64,000 nt of DNA from Ornithinimicrobium pratense (lineage in GTDB: Bacteria > Actinomycetota > Actinomycetes > Actinomycetales > Dermatophilaceae). Of the stretch, positions 1-8,546 are shown piece after piece. The notes under the pieces were generated by a model, which made no database searches, was not told the DNA's origin, and saw only the letters and a list, made by a program, of their open reading frames with translations. Made by a program: the position numbers and the translations under genes. The stretch lies in the NCBI RefSeq assembly GCF_008843165.1, contig NZ_CP044427.1, positions 2,790,001 through 2,854,000 on the forward strand, given 5' to 3'. Position 1 is the stretch's first letter; each line of letters begins with the position of its first letter.

Positions 1-1092
1 CGCCCGCACCCCGCGCTCGACGGCTCCCTCGTCCGGCTGCGGCTGCCCGGCGGCGGCGTCGACCCCGCCGCGCTCGATCGGCTCATGGGACTCGCGCGCC
101 GGCACGGGTCACCGATGCTGCAGCTCACCTCGCGGGGCAACCTCCAGGTGCGCGGCCTGCCCGACCCGCTGCCCAGCGCCCTCGTGGATGAGGTCGAGGC
201 GTTGGGGCTGCTGCCCTCCCGCACCCACGAGCGCGCCCGCGGCATCCTCGCCGTGCCCGACCCGGTCGCGCAGGCCCTGGCCCGGCAGGTCGACGAGGCC
301 GTCCAGGCCCAGCCTGACCTCACCGAGCTGCCCGGTCGCTTCCTCACCGTCGTCAGCGACGGCTCCGCCCAGCTGCTCGCGGAGCGGTGGGACCTGGCGC
401 TGCAGGTGACCGACCCCGCTCATATCGCCTCGGCTGGGGTGCGGGTGCTCGTGGCGCCGGGCCACGCAGTCCGGCACGCCGTACCACCGACCCGTGCCGT
501 TGCCGAGCTGGTCGGGCTCATGCGGGCCTTCCTGCGGCGGCGCCCCGACGAGCGCACCTGGAACGTCCGCGACCTGCTCGATCCGGCGAGCCTGCACCCC
601 GACCTCGTCCCGGCCGGGCTGTGCCCGCCCCCGCCCCTGCGCCCCGGCGACTGCCCCGGCCCGGGGCAGCTCGTGGCCGCCGTGCCGCTCGGCCTGCTCC
701 GCCCCCAGCACACGGCCGCTTTCCTGCGGGCCGCGGGCGACGGGGGCCGAGTCGTCCTGACGCCGTGGCGCTCAGTGGTCCTCGACCTCGGCCAGGAGGA
801 GGGTTCGGAGAGCGCGGTGCGCCCGGCGGCGAGCATCCTCGCCGACGCCGGCCTGGTCGTCGGCCACGGGTCGCCCTGGGCGCGGCTGAGCGCCTGCGTC
901 GGCGCCCCCCACTGCCGACGCACGACCTCCCCCACTCTCGCCCTCACCGCCGAGGCGGCGGGCCGCGTGCCGGAGCACGGGGCCCGCGTGCACGTCGTGG
1001 GGTGCGGGCGGGCCTGTGGCCGGCCGCAGGGCGACCACATACTCGTCGTCGACCCCACCCACCCCGACCAGATTGTGCAGGAGGCGCGTTGA
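1..1092 (+). CDS. cobG: Precorrin-3B synthase CobG (5' end outside window)
   Basis: The reading frame is open from the first base, so the N-terminus is missing. The first visible residues read DGSLVRLRLPGG, typical of the beginning of CobG, so little is lost. The family is a sulfite/nitrite-reductase-like ferredoxin-fold enzyme carrying a 4Fe-4S cluster; in aerobic cobalamin synthesis it makes precorrin-3B from precorrin-3A. The C-terminal cysteine pairs expected to hold the cluster are visible (ACVGAPHC, then GCGRACG). The stop overlaps the TTG start of cobH by four bases, so the two are translationally linked. Family is confident from motifs and context. Confidence 0.9.
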   Translation, partial: RPHPALDGSLVRLRLPGGGVDPAALDRLMGLARRHGSPMLQLTSRGNLQVRGLPDPLPSALVDEVEALGLLPSRTHERARGILAVPDPVAQALARQVDEAVQAQPDLTELPGRFLTVVSDGSAQLLAERWDLALQVTDPAHIASAGVRVLVAPGHAVRHAVPPTRAVAELVGLMRAFLRRRPDERTWNVRDLLDPASLHPDLVPAGLCPPPPLRPGDCPGPGQLVAAVPLGLLRPQHTAAFLRAAGDGGRVVLTPWRSVVLDLGQEEGSESAVRPAASILADAGLVVGHGSPWARLSACVGAPHCRRTTSPTLALTAEAAGRVPEHGARVHVVGCGRACGRPQGDHILVVDPTHPDQIVQEAR

Positions 1093-1877
1093 GCGCGACC
1101 CATCCCACCGGCAGCCACCCCGACGACGGGGGCCCGGAGCTGGCGGCCCCGTCCGCAGCGGAGGAACCGACGCAACATGTGGGCACGACCCCGACGGCCG
1201 ACCCGGTCGCGCCCCGTCGCCCGACCCGCCGCTACGCCTACCTCACCGACGGGCAGGAGATCTACCGGCGCTCGTTCGGCACCGTGCGCGCCGAGCTGGC
1301 CGGCCGACTCGGCGCCCTCGACCCGCAGCTGGCCACCGTCGTGACCCGAATCGTGCACGCCGCCGGCGACACCGGCGTCGTTGACGACGTCGACGCCCAT
1401 CCCGACGTCGTCCGTGCGGCCCGGGAGGCCCTGCGCGCCGGAGCCCACGTGCTGACCGACTCGCACATGCTCGCCAGCGGCATCACCGCTCGCCGGCTGC
1501 CGGCGGCCAACCGGGTCATCTGCAGCCTGCGGGACCCACGGGTGCCGGGGTTGGCGCAGCGGTGGGGCACCACCCGCGCCGCCGCAGCGGTGTCGCTGTG
1601 GGAGCCGTGGCTGGAGGGGGCGGTCGTGGCGGTGGGCAATGCCCCGACCGCGCTCTTCCACCTGCTCGAGCTGCTCCATGACGGCGCCCCGCGTCCGGCG
1701 GCCGTCGTCGGGATGCCGGTGGGCTTCATCGGCTCGGCCGAGTCCAAGGTCGCCCTCGCTGGGCACGACCTGCCCGGGGGTCCGGTGCCGTGGTTGACCC
1801 TGCACGGGCGGCGCGGCGGGTCGGCGGTCGCCGCCGCCGCGATCAACGCCCTGGCCACCCCCGAGGAGCTGGCGTGA
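1089..1877 (+). CDS. cobH: Precorrin-8X methylmutase CobH
   Basis: CobH moves the C-11 methyl group of precorrin-8X to C-12, giving hydrogenobyrinate. The product is 262 residues from a TTG overlapping the cobG stop (TTGA). That is longer than the usual 210-230 residues because of a low-complexity N-terminal stretch. A GTG at 1179, preceded by GAGGA, would give a more typical length, so the start is uncertain. Family signatures are present: YRRSF near the domain start, the active-site histidine in IVHAAGDT, the TDSHMLASGI motif, and VGMPVGFIGSAESK near the end. The stop overlaps the next start (GTGA). Confidence 0.92.
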   Translation: MSATHPTGSHPDDGGPELAAPSAAEEPTQHVGTTPTADPVAPRRPTRRYAYLTDGQEIYRRSFGTVRAELAGRLGALDPQLATVVTRIVHAAGDTGVVDDVDAHPDVVRAAREALRAGAHVLTDSHMLASGITARRLPAANRVICSLRDPRVPGLAQRWGTTRAAAAVSLWEPWLEGAVVAVGNAPTALFHLLELLHDGAPRPAAVVGMPVGFIGSAESKVALAGHDLPGGPVPWLTLHGRRGGSAVAAAAINALATPEELA

Positions 1878-3448
1878 GCGCGGTGGGGGCCGGAGGGCCG
1901 GCCGCCCGGGGCGGTCACCTTTACGGCGTCGGGGTCGGCCCCGGGTCCCCCGAACTACTGACCTTGCGGGCGGCCCGGCTGGTCGCTACCGCCGACGTGG
2001 TCGCCTACCACGCCGGCCGGCGCGGGTCCTCCCAGGCGCGGCGGATCGTCGCCGCTGCGGGGCTTCTGCGAGCCGACGTCGTGGAGGAGGAGCTGGTCTA
2101 CCCCGTCACGACCGGCACGATCAGGCACGAGGCCGGTTACTACGGCGCGCTGGCCGAGTTCTACGACGCCTGCGCCGAGCGGCTGGCCACGCACCTTGAC
2201 GCTGGCCGGAGCGTCGTCGTCCTGGCCCTCGGCGACCCGCTCTTCTACGGCTCGTTCATGTATGTGCACGATGCGCTGCGCCCCCACCACCCGGTGACCG
2301 TCGTCCCCGGCGTCACCGCCGTGTCGGCGGTCACCGCGGCGGCCGGCACCAACCTGTGCCTGCACGAGGACACCCTCACCGTGCTGCCGGGCACCCTCCC
2401 GACCGCGGAGCTGGCGCGCAGGCTCGCCGACACGGACGCGGCGGTCGTGCTCAAGCTCGGGCGCACCTTCCCCGCCGTTCGGGAGGCGCTGCGCCAGGCC
2501 GGGGTGCTGGAACGGGCGGTCTACGTCGAGCACGCCTCCACGCCGCGGGAGCGGGTGCTGCCGGTCACCAAGGTCGACGAGGCGGACGTGCCCTACCTGT
2601 CGATGGTCGTCGTGCCGGGGCAGGACCTGCGCTCCGACGCGGCGGGCCGCGCCGGGGTCGAGGAGCAGCACGCCGCTTCCCCGGTGGCGCCGCGCGCCGG
2701 CCGGGCACCGGGCACGGTGCACGTCGTCGGGCTGGGGCCCGGAGGCGCGGGGTGGACGACACCGGAGACGACCGGGCTGCTGGAGCGGGTCGCGCACGTC
2801 GTGGGCTACGCGCCCTACCTCGCCAGGGTGCCGCAGCGGCCCGGTCTGACCCGGCACGCCAGCGGCAACACCGTGGAGCTCGACCGGGCACGGCTGGCAC
2901 TAGACCTGGCCCGGGCCGGTGAGGACGTTGCCGTGGTGAGCGGCGGCGACCCGGGGGTGTTCGGGATGGCGGCGGCCGTCCTGGAGGCCGCCGCGGACGT
3001 CGGGGACGATGGGGACGCCCCCGTGCCGGTCCGCGTCCACCCCGGCGTCACGGCCGCGCACGCCGCCTCGGCCCGGGTCGGGGCGGTGCTCGGGGGCGAC
3101 CACGCGCTCGTCAACCTCTCCGACAACCTCAAGCCGTTCGAGGTGCTCGTCGACCGGCTCGTGGCGATGGCCGAGCGGGACGTCGTCGTGGCCTGCTACA
3201 ACCCCCGGTCGCGCAGCCGTCCCGACACCCTCGGTGACGTGCGGGACCGGTTGGTCGAGCGCGTGGGTCCCGACCGCACCGTCGTGGTGGCCCGGAACGT
3301 CGGCCGGGACGGTGAGTCGGTGGAGGTGACCACGCTGGGCGGGCTGGACGTGGGGACCGTCGACATGGCGTGCCTCGTCGTCGTGGGGGCCTCCACCACC
3401 CGGGTCACCCCGGACGGGCAGGTCTGGACTCCGCGCGGCGTGGGCTGA
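1874..3448 (+). CDS. cobIJ: CobI-CobJ fusion: precorrin-2 C20- and precorrin-3B C17-methyltransferase
   Basis: Two SAM-dependent corrin methyltransferases are fused in 524 residues. The N-terminal half (about 1-260) begins YGVGVGPGSPELLTLRA, the family's glycine-rich first strand, and is the CobI part. The second half begins VHVVGLGPGGAGWTTPET, contains SGGDPGVFGMA and ends with VACYNPRSRSRP, as in CobJ. A low-complexity linker of about 25 residues joins them. This CobIJ fusion is known from mycobacteria and other actinobacteria. The start is a GTG overlapping the cobH stop. The stop codon lies in a hairpin shared with the convergent cobM gene. Confidence 0.93.
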   Translation: MSAVGAGGPAARGGHLYGVGVGPGSPELLTLRAARLVATADVVAYHAGRRGSSQARRIVAAAGLLRADVVEEELVYPVTTGTIRHEAGYYGALAEFYDACAERLATHLDAGRSVVVLALGDPLFYGSFMYVHDALRPHHPVTVVPGVTAVSAVTAAAGTNLCLHEDTLTVLPGTLPTAELARRLADTDAAVVLKLGRTFPAVREALRQAGVLERAVYVEHASTPRERVLPVTKVDEADVPYLSMVVVPGQDLRSDAAGRAGVEEQHAASPVAPRAGRAPGTVHVVGLGPGGAGWTTPETTGLLERVAHVVGYAPYLARVPQRPGLTRHASGNTVELDRARLALDLARAGEDVAVVSGGDPGVFGMAAAVLEAAADVGDDGDAPVPVRVHPGVTAAHAASARVGAVLGGDHALVNLSDNLKPFEVLVDRLVAMAERDVVVACYNPRSRSRPDTLGDVRDRLVERVGPDRTVVVARNVGRDGESVEVTTLGGLDVGTVDMACLVVVGASTTRVTPDGQVWTPRGVG

Positions 3449-3467
3449 CCGCGGCGCGTGCGGTCAG
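3445..3467. terminator. Bidirectional hairpin between convergent cobIJ and cobM
   Basis: The sequence CTGACCGC, a 7-base loop, then GCGGTCAG forms a perfect 8-bp stem. The stop codon of cobIJ (3446-3448) and that of cobM (3464-3466, complement) both lie inside the stem, so one hairpin can serve both genes. No T-tract is visible, as is common in high-GC actinobacteria. The terminator role is inferred. Confidence 0.6.
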
Positions 3468-4222
3468 GGGGCGGTGGCCCGGCCGGCGGCGCGGTGGCAG
3501 GAGTAGAGGTGGGACTCGACGAAGTCCGCCGCCCCCAGGGCCGCGCCGACGAGAATCACCGCGGCCTGCCGCAGGCCCGCGGCCTCGACCTGGTCGGCGA
3601 TGTCGGCGAGGGTGCCGCGCAGCACGAGCTCGCCCGGCTGGGTGACCTGGGACCCCACGACGACGGGGCAGGCCTCGCCGTAGTGCGGCACGAGCTCGGC
3701 AGCCAGCCGGCGGGTGTGCCGGATCGACAGGTGCAGCACGAGGGTGGCGCCCGTCGCCGCGAAGGCGGCCAGCTCCTCAGTCGCGGGCATGCGGGTGGAG
3801 TCCTGGTGCGTGCGGGTCAGCACGACTGACTGCGCGACCTCGGGCACGGTGAGCTCGCGCCCCACCAGGGCCGCCGCGGCGGCGTAGGCCGGGACTCCCG
3901 GCGTGACGTCCCACGGGACGCCCGCCGCGTCCAGGCGCCGGGTCTGCTCGGCGACGGCGGAGTAGACCGAGGGGTCGCCCGAGCAGAGCCGGGCGACGTG
4001 GTGGCCCTGGGCCGTCGCCTCGACGAGGCGCGCGGTGATCTCGTCCAGGGTGAGGTGCTGGGTGTCGACGAGGTGGGCGCCGGGCGGGCAGTGGGACAGG
4101 ACCTCGGCGTCCAGGTAGGTCCCAGCGTAGAGGCAGACCTGGCTCTCGCCGAGCAGCCGGACGGCCCGCAGCGTCAGCAGGTCGCCCGCGCCGGGGCCGG
4201 CGCCGATGAAGTGGACCGTCAT
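3464..4222 (-). CDS. cobM: Precorrin-4 C11-methyltransferase CobM
   Basis: This is a 252-residue SAM-dependent tetrapyrrole methyltransferase that adds the C-11 methyl group to precorrin-4. It begins MTVHFIGAGPGAGDLLTLRA, the family's first strand and glycine loop, and carries RLCSGDPSVYSA and TPGVPAYAAAAALVGRELTVPEV, as in CobM. The ATG overlaps the cobL stop (ATGA), which is why it is preferred over the open frame extending eight codons further upstream. It is cotranscribed with cobL and converges on cobIJ. Confidence 0.93.
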   Translation of the reverse strand: MTVHFIGAGPGAGDLLTLRAVRLLGESQVCLYAGTYLDAEVLSHCPPGAHLVDTQHLTLDEITARLVEATAQGHHVARLCSGDPSVYSAVAEQTRRLDAAGVPWDVTPGVPAYAAAAALVGRELTVPEVAQSVVLTRTHQDSTRMPATEELAAFAATGATLVLHLSIRHTRRLAAELVPHYGEACPVVVGSQVTQPGELVLRGTLADIADQVEAAGLRQAAVILVGAALGAADFVESHLYSCHRAAGRATAP

Positions 4223-5499
4223 GCGTGGGGTTCCTTCCAGGTGCACGAGAGCTGGATGACGGGCCGCGCCGGCGTCCAGGACAGGTAGCGACCGAGGGCG
4301 GTCGCGTGCTCCACCGAGAGCCGGGTCAGGTCGCCGCCGAAACGCTGCTGCGCACGGACGAGGACGGCCTCTCCCTCGAGGGTGACCGCGTCGGCGACCA
4401 GCCGACCGCCAGGCGACAGGGCCTGCCAGGCGAGGTCCAGGAGCTCATCACTTGCTCCCCCGCCGACGAAGACGGCGTCGGGACGCGGCAGGGCGGTGCC
4501 GCCCTCGGCCACCCGGCGGAGCAGGTGGGCGCTGTCACCGTGGAGCACCTCGACACGGGCGCCGACCCCGTGCGCCCGGGCGTTGGCGCGGGCCCGGTCG
4601 GCACGCTGGGCGTCCCGCTCAACGGCGGTGCAGCCGGCCCGCGGCGCGGCCAAGCACCATTCGACACCGACGGAGCCCGAACCGGCCCCCAGGTCCCACA
4701 GGTGCGCCCCCGGCGTGGGCCGCAGCCGGGCCAGGGCGCTGGCGCGCACGTCACGCTTGGTGATCTGCCCGTCGTGGTCGAAGCAGTCCTCGGGCCGCCC
4801 AGGGACCGGGCCCCACGCCCCGGCGAGCGTCGCGGCACCGCTGCCGGTCCCGGCGAGCTGCTCCGCCGGCGGCACCTCGACCGCGCAGACGACAAGGTCA
4901 GGGGTGACCCTCCCGGCCGCGTCCTGGCCCGCCCACTCCCCCGCGGTGGCGGTGCGCGAGCCCTCCTCGGCACCCCCGAGGTGCCACAGGGCGGTGAGCC
5001 GCGCCGCGGCCAGCCCCCGCCCTGCCAGGAGGCCGCCGAGGCGCGCGGGATCCCGGCCGTCCGAGCAGAGGACCACGACCCGGGCGCCGGGGGTGAGCAG
5101 CGGGAGGACGGCCTCCAGGTCACGGCCCACGGTCGTGACGACGTCGGTGGTCTCGGCCGGCCAGCCGAGGCGGGCGCGGGCGAGGGTGTCGCTGGAGACC
5201 GCGGGGTGGATCCGGACGGTGCGCGGGCCGAGCAGTTCGAGCAGCGTCGTGCCGACGCCGGAGCGGAGCGGGTCGCCGCTGGCCAGCACGACGACGCTGC
5301 CCCGGGCGCCCGCGAGCAGGGCGGGCAGCCCCTCCCGAAGGGGACTCGGCCAGGTCCGGCGGTCCTGCCCGTCGAGGGGAGGCACGAGCGCCAGGTGGCG
5401 GGCGCCGCCGAGCAGCAGGTCGGCACCCAGCACCAGCTGGCGCTGCGTCTTGCCCAGCGCCGCCCAGCCGGCGTCCCCCAGTCCCACGACCTCGATCAC
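4219..5499 (-). CDS. cobL: Precorrin-6Y C5,15-methyltransferase (decarboxylating) CobL
   Basis: The 426-residue bifunctional enzyme methylates C-5 and C-15 and decarboxylates the C-12 acetate side chain of precorrin-6Y. The N-terminal CbiE-like domain begins VIEVVGLGDAGW; the C-terminal CbiT-like domain carries a Rossmann SAM site (LWDLGAGSGSVGVEW) followed by AVERDAQRADRARANA. The GTG start is placed where homology begins; the frame stays open for over 2 kb upstream, but that stretch is antisense to the chelatase gene. It is first gene of a cobL-cobM operon, divergent from the riboswitch-led operon. Confidence 0.92.
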   Translation of the reverse strand: MIEVVGLGDAGWAALGKTQRQLVLGADLLLGGARHLALVPPLDGQDRRTWPSPLREGLPALLAGARGSVVVLASGDPLRSGVGTTLLELLGPRTVRIHPAVSSDTLARARLGWPAETTDVVTTVGRDLEAVLPLLTPGARVVVLCSDGRDPARLGGLLAGRGLAAARLTALWHLGGAEEGSRTATAGEWAGQDAAGRVTPDLVVCAVEVPPAEQLAGTGSGAATLAGAWGPVPGRPEDCFDHDGQITKRDVRASALARLRPTPGAHLWDLGAGSGSVGVEWCLAAPRAGCTAVERDAQRADRARANARAHGVGARVEVLHGDSAHLLRRVAEGGTALPRPDAVFVGGGASDELLDLAWQALSPGGRLVADAVTLEGEAVLVRAQQRFGGDLTRLSVEHATALGRYLSWTPARPVIQLSCTWKEPHA

Positions 5500-5642
5500 G
5501 GTCCCCGAGCCTAGACGCCCGCGGGACAGGCTCCGGCGGCGGCCGCCGCGCAGACGCCGGGGTGCATCAGGTCGGCTCCGCGGCGTCGACGGCGCGCCCA
5601 GGTGGCTCCGTGACCCGCCCGGTGCTGTGGCATGCTGACCCC

Positions 5643-5808
5643 GACGCAGGGCGTGGAATCCGGTGAGAGTCCGGAGCGGTCCCGCCACTGTGATCCGGGG
5701 CTGGCCTTGTGCCGGGCGTCGGAAGTCAGAGCTTCGCTCCTGCGTCCCTGGTGCCGGCCCCGGCCCCAGAGAGACTCGACGCGAGCGCGGATACTCGCAG
5801 GAGGCCCG
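5643..5808 (+). promoter_or_regulatory. Cobalamin riboswitch leader of the chelatase-cobO-cobBC-cobA operon
   Basis: The aptamer is closed by GACGCAGG (5643-5650) pairing perfectly with CCTGCGTC (5739-5746). Inside it are the conserved GGTGAGAGTCCGG segment, then GCGGTCCCGCCACTGTGAT (5677-5695), and a B12-box-like GGAAGTCAGAGC (5721-5732). These are hallmarks of the class that binds adenosyl- or methylcobalamin. Downstream, GCGAG (5781-5785) can pair with CTCGC (5794-5798), directly before the AGGAGG ribosome site at 5799-5804. This suggests control of translation initiation, with high B12 lowering expression. Confidence 0.9.
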
Positions 5809-7932
5809 ATGGTCACCCCGTCCTACCCCTTCACCGCCATCGTCGGTGCCCCGGCGCTGTCCACCGCCCTGCTCGTGGCGGCGGTCTCCCCCGAGATTGG
5901 TGGCGTGCTGGTCCGTGGCGAGAAGGGCACCGCCAAGTCCACCATCGTGCGGGCCCTCACCCGGGTCCTGCCCGCCCAGGAGGTCGTCGCCGGCTGCCGC
6001 TTCGGCTGCGACCCCGCGCAGCCGGAGACCTGCCCCGACGGGCCCCACGGGTCGGCCCCGCCCCTCACCCGCCCGGCCCGACTGGTGGAGCTGCCGGTCG
6101 GCGCCACCGAGGACCGGGTCGTCGGGTCCCTGGACCTGCGCCGCGCGCTTGGCGAGGGACGCGCGGACTACCAGCCCGGGCTGCTGGCCGAGGCGCACCG
6201 CGGCATCCTCTACGTCGACGAGGTCAACCTCCTCCACGACCACCTCGTCGACGTCCTGCTGGACGCCGCGGCGATGGGGCGCAACACCGTCGAGCGTGAC
6301 GGCATCTCGATGAGCCACCCGGCGAAGTTCACCCTCGTCGGCACGATGAACCCCGAGGAGGGAGAGCTGCGCCCGCAGTTGCTCGACCGCTTCGGGCTCA
6401 CTGTCGAGGTCCGCGCCAGCCGCGACCCCGACGAGCGGACCGAGGTCGTCCGCCGCCGGCTCGCCTTCGACGCCGACCCCTCCGGCTTCGCGGCCCGGTG
6501 GGCCGACGACGAGGCGGCGCTCACCGCGAGGCTGGCGCAGGCCCGTGAGCTGGCTGCACGCGTCCGCCTCGGTGACCGCGCGCTGCGGGCGATCTCCGGC
6601 ATCTGCGCCGCCTTCGACGTCGACGGCCTGCGGGCCGACATCGTCACCGCCCGCGCCGCCGTCGCTCACGCCGCCCTCCACGAGCGCGAGGAGGTCACCC
6701 GCGCCGACGTGCGCGCCGCCGCGCTCCTGGCGCTCCCCCACCGCCGGCGCCGGTCCCCCTTCGACGAGCCCGGCCTGGACGAGGAGATGCTTGACCGGCT
6801 GCTCGACGAGGAGCTGCCGGACGACGACGGGCCGGACGGGCCCAAGAACGACCCCGACGACCCGGGGCACGGTCCCGGCGATGACGGGGGCGGCGGGGAC
6901 CACGGGCAGAGCGGGGACCACGGGCCGAACGCTGGTGCTCCGGACGGGACGGACCAGCCGCCCCGGGACGGCGGGCCGGACACGAGCGCCGCGCCGCCGG
7001 CCGACAGTCCCGGCACTCCCGACGGCGCAGCCTCCCCGGACCCCGGTCTTCCCCCGCAGGCACCGGCCGACGACGCCGGTAGCGACGACGGTGCAGGCGC
7101 CCCGCCCCGGGCCGCCGCGCCGGTCGGAGTCGCCCCGGCCGGTAGGGCATACCGGGCCCGCAGCCTCACAGCCGGGGGACTCGGGCGCGGGTCTGCCGGG
7201 CGGCGCAGCCCCGCGCTGACCACCCGGGGACGCACGATCGGGGTGCACCCGGCGGGCCGGCCCGCACCCGGTGCGCCGGTGCACCTGCCCGCCACGCTGC
7301 GGGCCGGTGCCCTGCGCCTCGGGCGCGCCGGCCGGGCGACCGTGGCGGCCGAGGACGTGCGCTACGCCGTGACGCGCGGCAAGGAGGCCAACCTCGTGCT
7401 GCTCGTCGTCGACGCCTCCGGCTCCATGGCGGCGCGACGGCGCATGCAGGAGGTCAAGACCGCGGTGCTCTCTCTGCTCATGGATGCCTACCAGCGGCGC
7501 GACCGCGTGGGGCTGGTGACCTTCCGCGGCACCGGCGCCGAGCTCGTCGTGCCCCCGACCTCCTCGGTCGAGGTCGCGGCCGCGCGCCTGCACGAGGTGG
7601 GGCATGGCGGGCGCACCCCGCTCGCCGAAGGGCTCGTCCTGGCGCACCGCGTCGTGGCCCGGGAGCGGATCCGCGACCGGCACCAGCGGGCCCTCATCGT
7701 GCTCGTCACCGACGGCCGCGCGACCGTCGGGCGGGACGCGGTCGCGCGGGCCCGGCAGGTCGCCGACCGCTGGCCCGGCACCCACACCGTCCTCATCGAC
7801 TGCGAGACCGGGCCGGTGCGCCTCGGACTGGCCGCCGACATCGCGCGCCGGATGGGCGCCGAGCACCTGCCTCTGGAGCAGGTCGCCGCCGGCTCCATCG
7901 TCGACATCGTCACCGACCGAAAGGCCGCCTGA
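5809..7932 (+). CDS. ChlI/ChlD-type (Mg/Co) chelatase ATPase subunit, putative cobaltochelatase
   Basis: The 707-residue protein combines an AAA+ domain with a von Willebrand A domain. Walker A is GEKGTAKS (37-44) and Walker B is GILYVDEVN (about 132-140). A proline/aspartate/glycine-rich linker spans about 330-480. The VWA MIDAS motif DASGS is at 535-539. This fused ChlI-ChlD layout resembles magnesium chelatase; in cobalamin loci of actinobacteria it is thought to partner CobN in inserting cobalt. cobN is not in the window. The ATG follows a strong GCAGGAGG site, and the TGA stop overlaps the cobO ATG by one base. It is under the cobalamin riboswitch. Confidence 0.88.
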   Translation: MVTPSYPFTAIVGAPALSTALLVAAVSPEIGGVLVRGEKGTAKSTIVRALTRVLPAQEVVAGCRFGCDPAQPETCPDGPHGSAPPLTRPARLVELPVGATEDRVVGSLDLRRALGEGRADYQPGLLAEAHRGILYVDEVNLLHDHLVDVLLDAAAMGRNTVERDGISMSHPAKFTLVGTMNPEEGELRPQLLDRFGLTVEVRASRDPDERTEVVRRRLAFDADPSGFAARWADDEAALTARLAQARELAARVRLGDRALRAISGICAAFDVDGLRADIVTARAAVAHAALHEREEVTRADVRAAALLALPHRRRRSPFDEPGLDEEMLDRLLDEELPDDDGPDGPKNDPDDPGHGPGDDGGGGDHGQSGDHGPNAGAPDGTDQPPRDGGPDTSAAPPADSPGTPDGAASPDPGLPPQAPADDAGSDDGAGAPPRAAAPVGVAPAGRAYRARSLTAGGLGRGSAGRRSPALTTRGRTIGVHPAGRPAPGAPVHLPATLRAGALRLGRAGRATVAAEDVRYAVTRGKEANLVLLVVDASGSMAARRRMQEVKTAVLSLLMDAYQRRDRVGLVTFRGTGAELVVPPTSSVEVAAARLHEVGHGGRTPLAEGLVLAHRVVARERIRDRHQRALIVLVTDGRATVGRDAVARARQVADRWPGTHTVLIDCETGPVRLGLAADIARRMGAEHLPLEQVAAGSIVDIVTDRKAA

Positions 7933-8546
7933 TGGCACAGGGACAGCCCCCCGTCAACCCCGGCGACGGCCGCACCACGCGGCAGCGCCGGCACAGCCCA
8001 CTGCTCGTCGTCCACGCCGGCGAGGGCAAGGGCAAGTCCACCGCCGCCTTCGGCCTGGCCCTGCGGGGGTGGAACCAGGGCTGGTCGATCGGGGTCTTCC
8101 AATTCGTCAAGTCCGCCAAGTGGCGCATCGGCGAGGAGGCGGCCCTGATGGCCCTCGACCAGGTGCACCGCGACACCGGCCAGGGCGGCCCGGTGGAGTG
8201 GCACAAGATGGGCGCCGGCTGGTCCTGGTCGCGCAAGGCGGGCACCGAGGAGGACCACGCCGCCGACGCCCGTGAGGGCTGGGCCGAGGTCCGGCGCCGG
8301 CTGGCCGCCGAGCAGCACGCGCTCTACGTGCTTGATGAGTTCACCTACCCGCTGAAGTGGGGGTGGATCGACATCGAGGAGGTGCTGGAGACCCTGCGGG
8401 ACCGGCCGGGCTACCAGCACGTCGTCATCACCGGGCGCGACCCCCACCCGGACCTGCTCGCGGCCGCCGACGTCGCGACCGAGATGACGAAGCTCGCCCA
8501 CCCCTTCGACCGGGGACAGAAGGGCCAGAGGGGCATCGAGTGGTAG
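7932..8546 (+). CDS. cobO: Cob(I)yrinic acid a,c-diamide adenosyltransferase CobO
   Basis: The enzyme transfers the adenosyl group of ATP to cobalt of cob(I)yrinate a,c-diamide. It has 204 residues, the usual size for the CobO/BtuR family. The unusual P-loop GEGKGKST lies at residues 30-37. Further signatures are GWSIGVFQFVKSAKWRIGEE, the DEFTYPLKWGW segment (Walker-B-like) and HVVITGRDPHPDLLAAAD. The ATG overlaps the chelatase stop by one base and the stop overlaps the cobBC GTG by seven bases, so it is inside an operon. Confidence 0.95.
   Translation: MAQGQPPVNPGDGRTTRQRRHSPLLVVHAGEGKGKSTAAFGLALRGWNQGWSIGVFQFVKSAKWRIGEEAALMALDQVHRDTGQGGPVEWHKMGAGWSWSRKAGTEEDHAADAREGWAEVRRRLAAEQHALYVLDEFTYPLKWGWIDIEEVLETLRDRPGYQHVVITGRDPHPDLLAAADVATEMTKLAHPFDRGQKGQRGIEW

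Noticed and set aside
420..1805. Long minus-strand frame across cobG and cobH
   Set aside because: It is antisense to two well-supported genes and is an effect of high GC with C/G third positions. There are no recognisable domains.
5500..7938. Very long minus-strand open frame continuing upstream of cobL
   Set aside because: It lies opposite the chelatase gene, whose protein has clear AAA+ and VWA motifs. The antisense translation is low complexity, and cobL homology begins at 5499.
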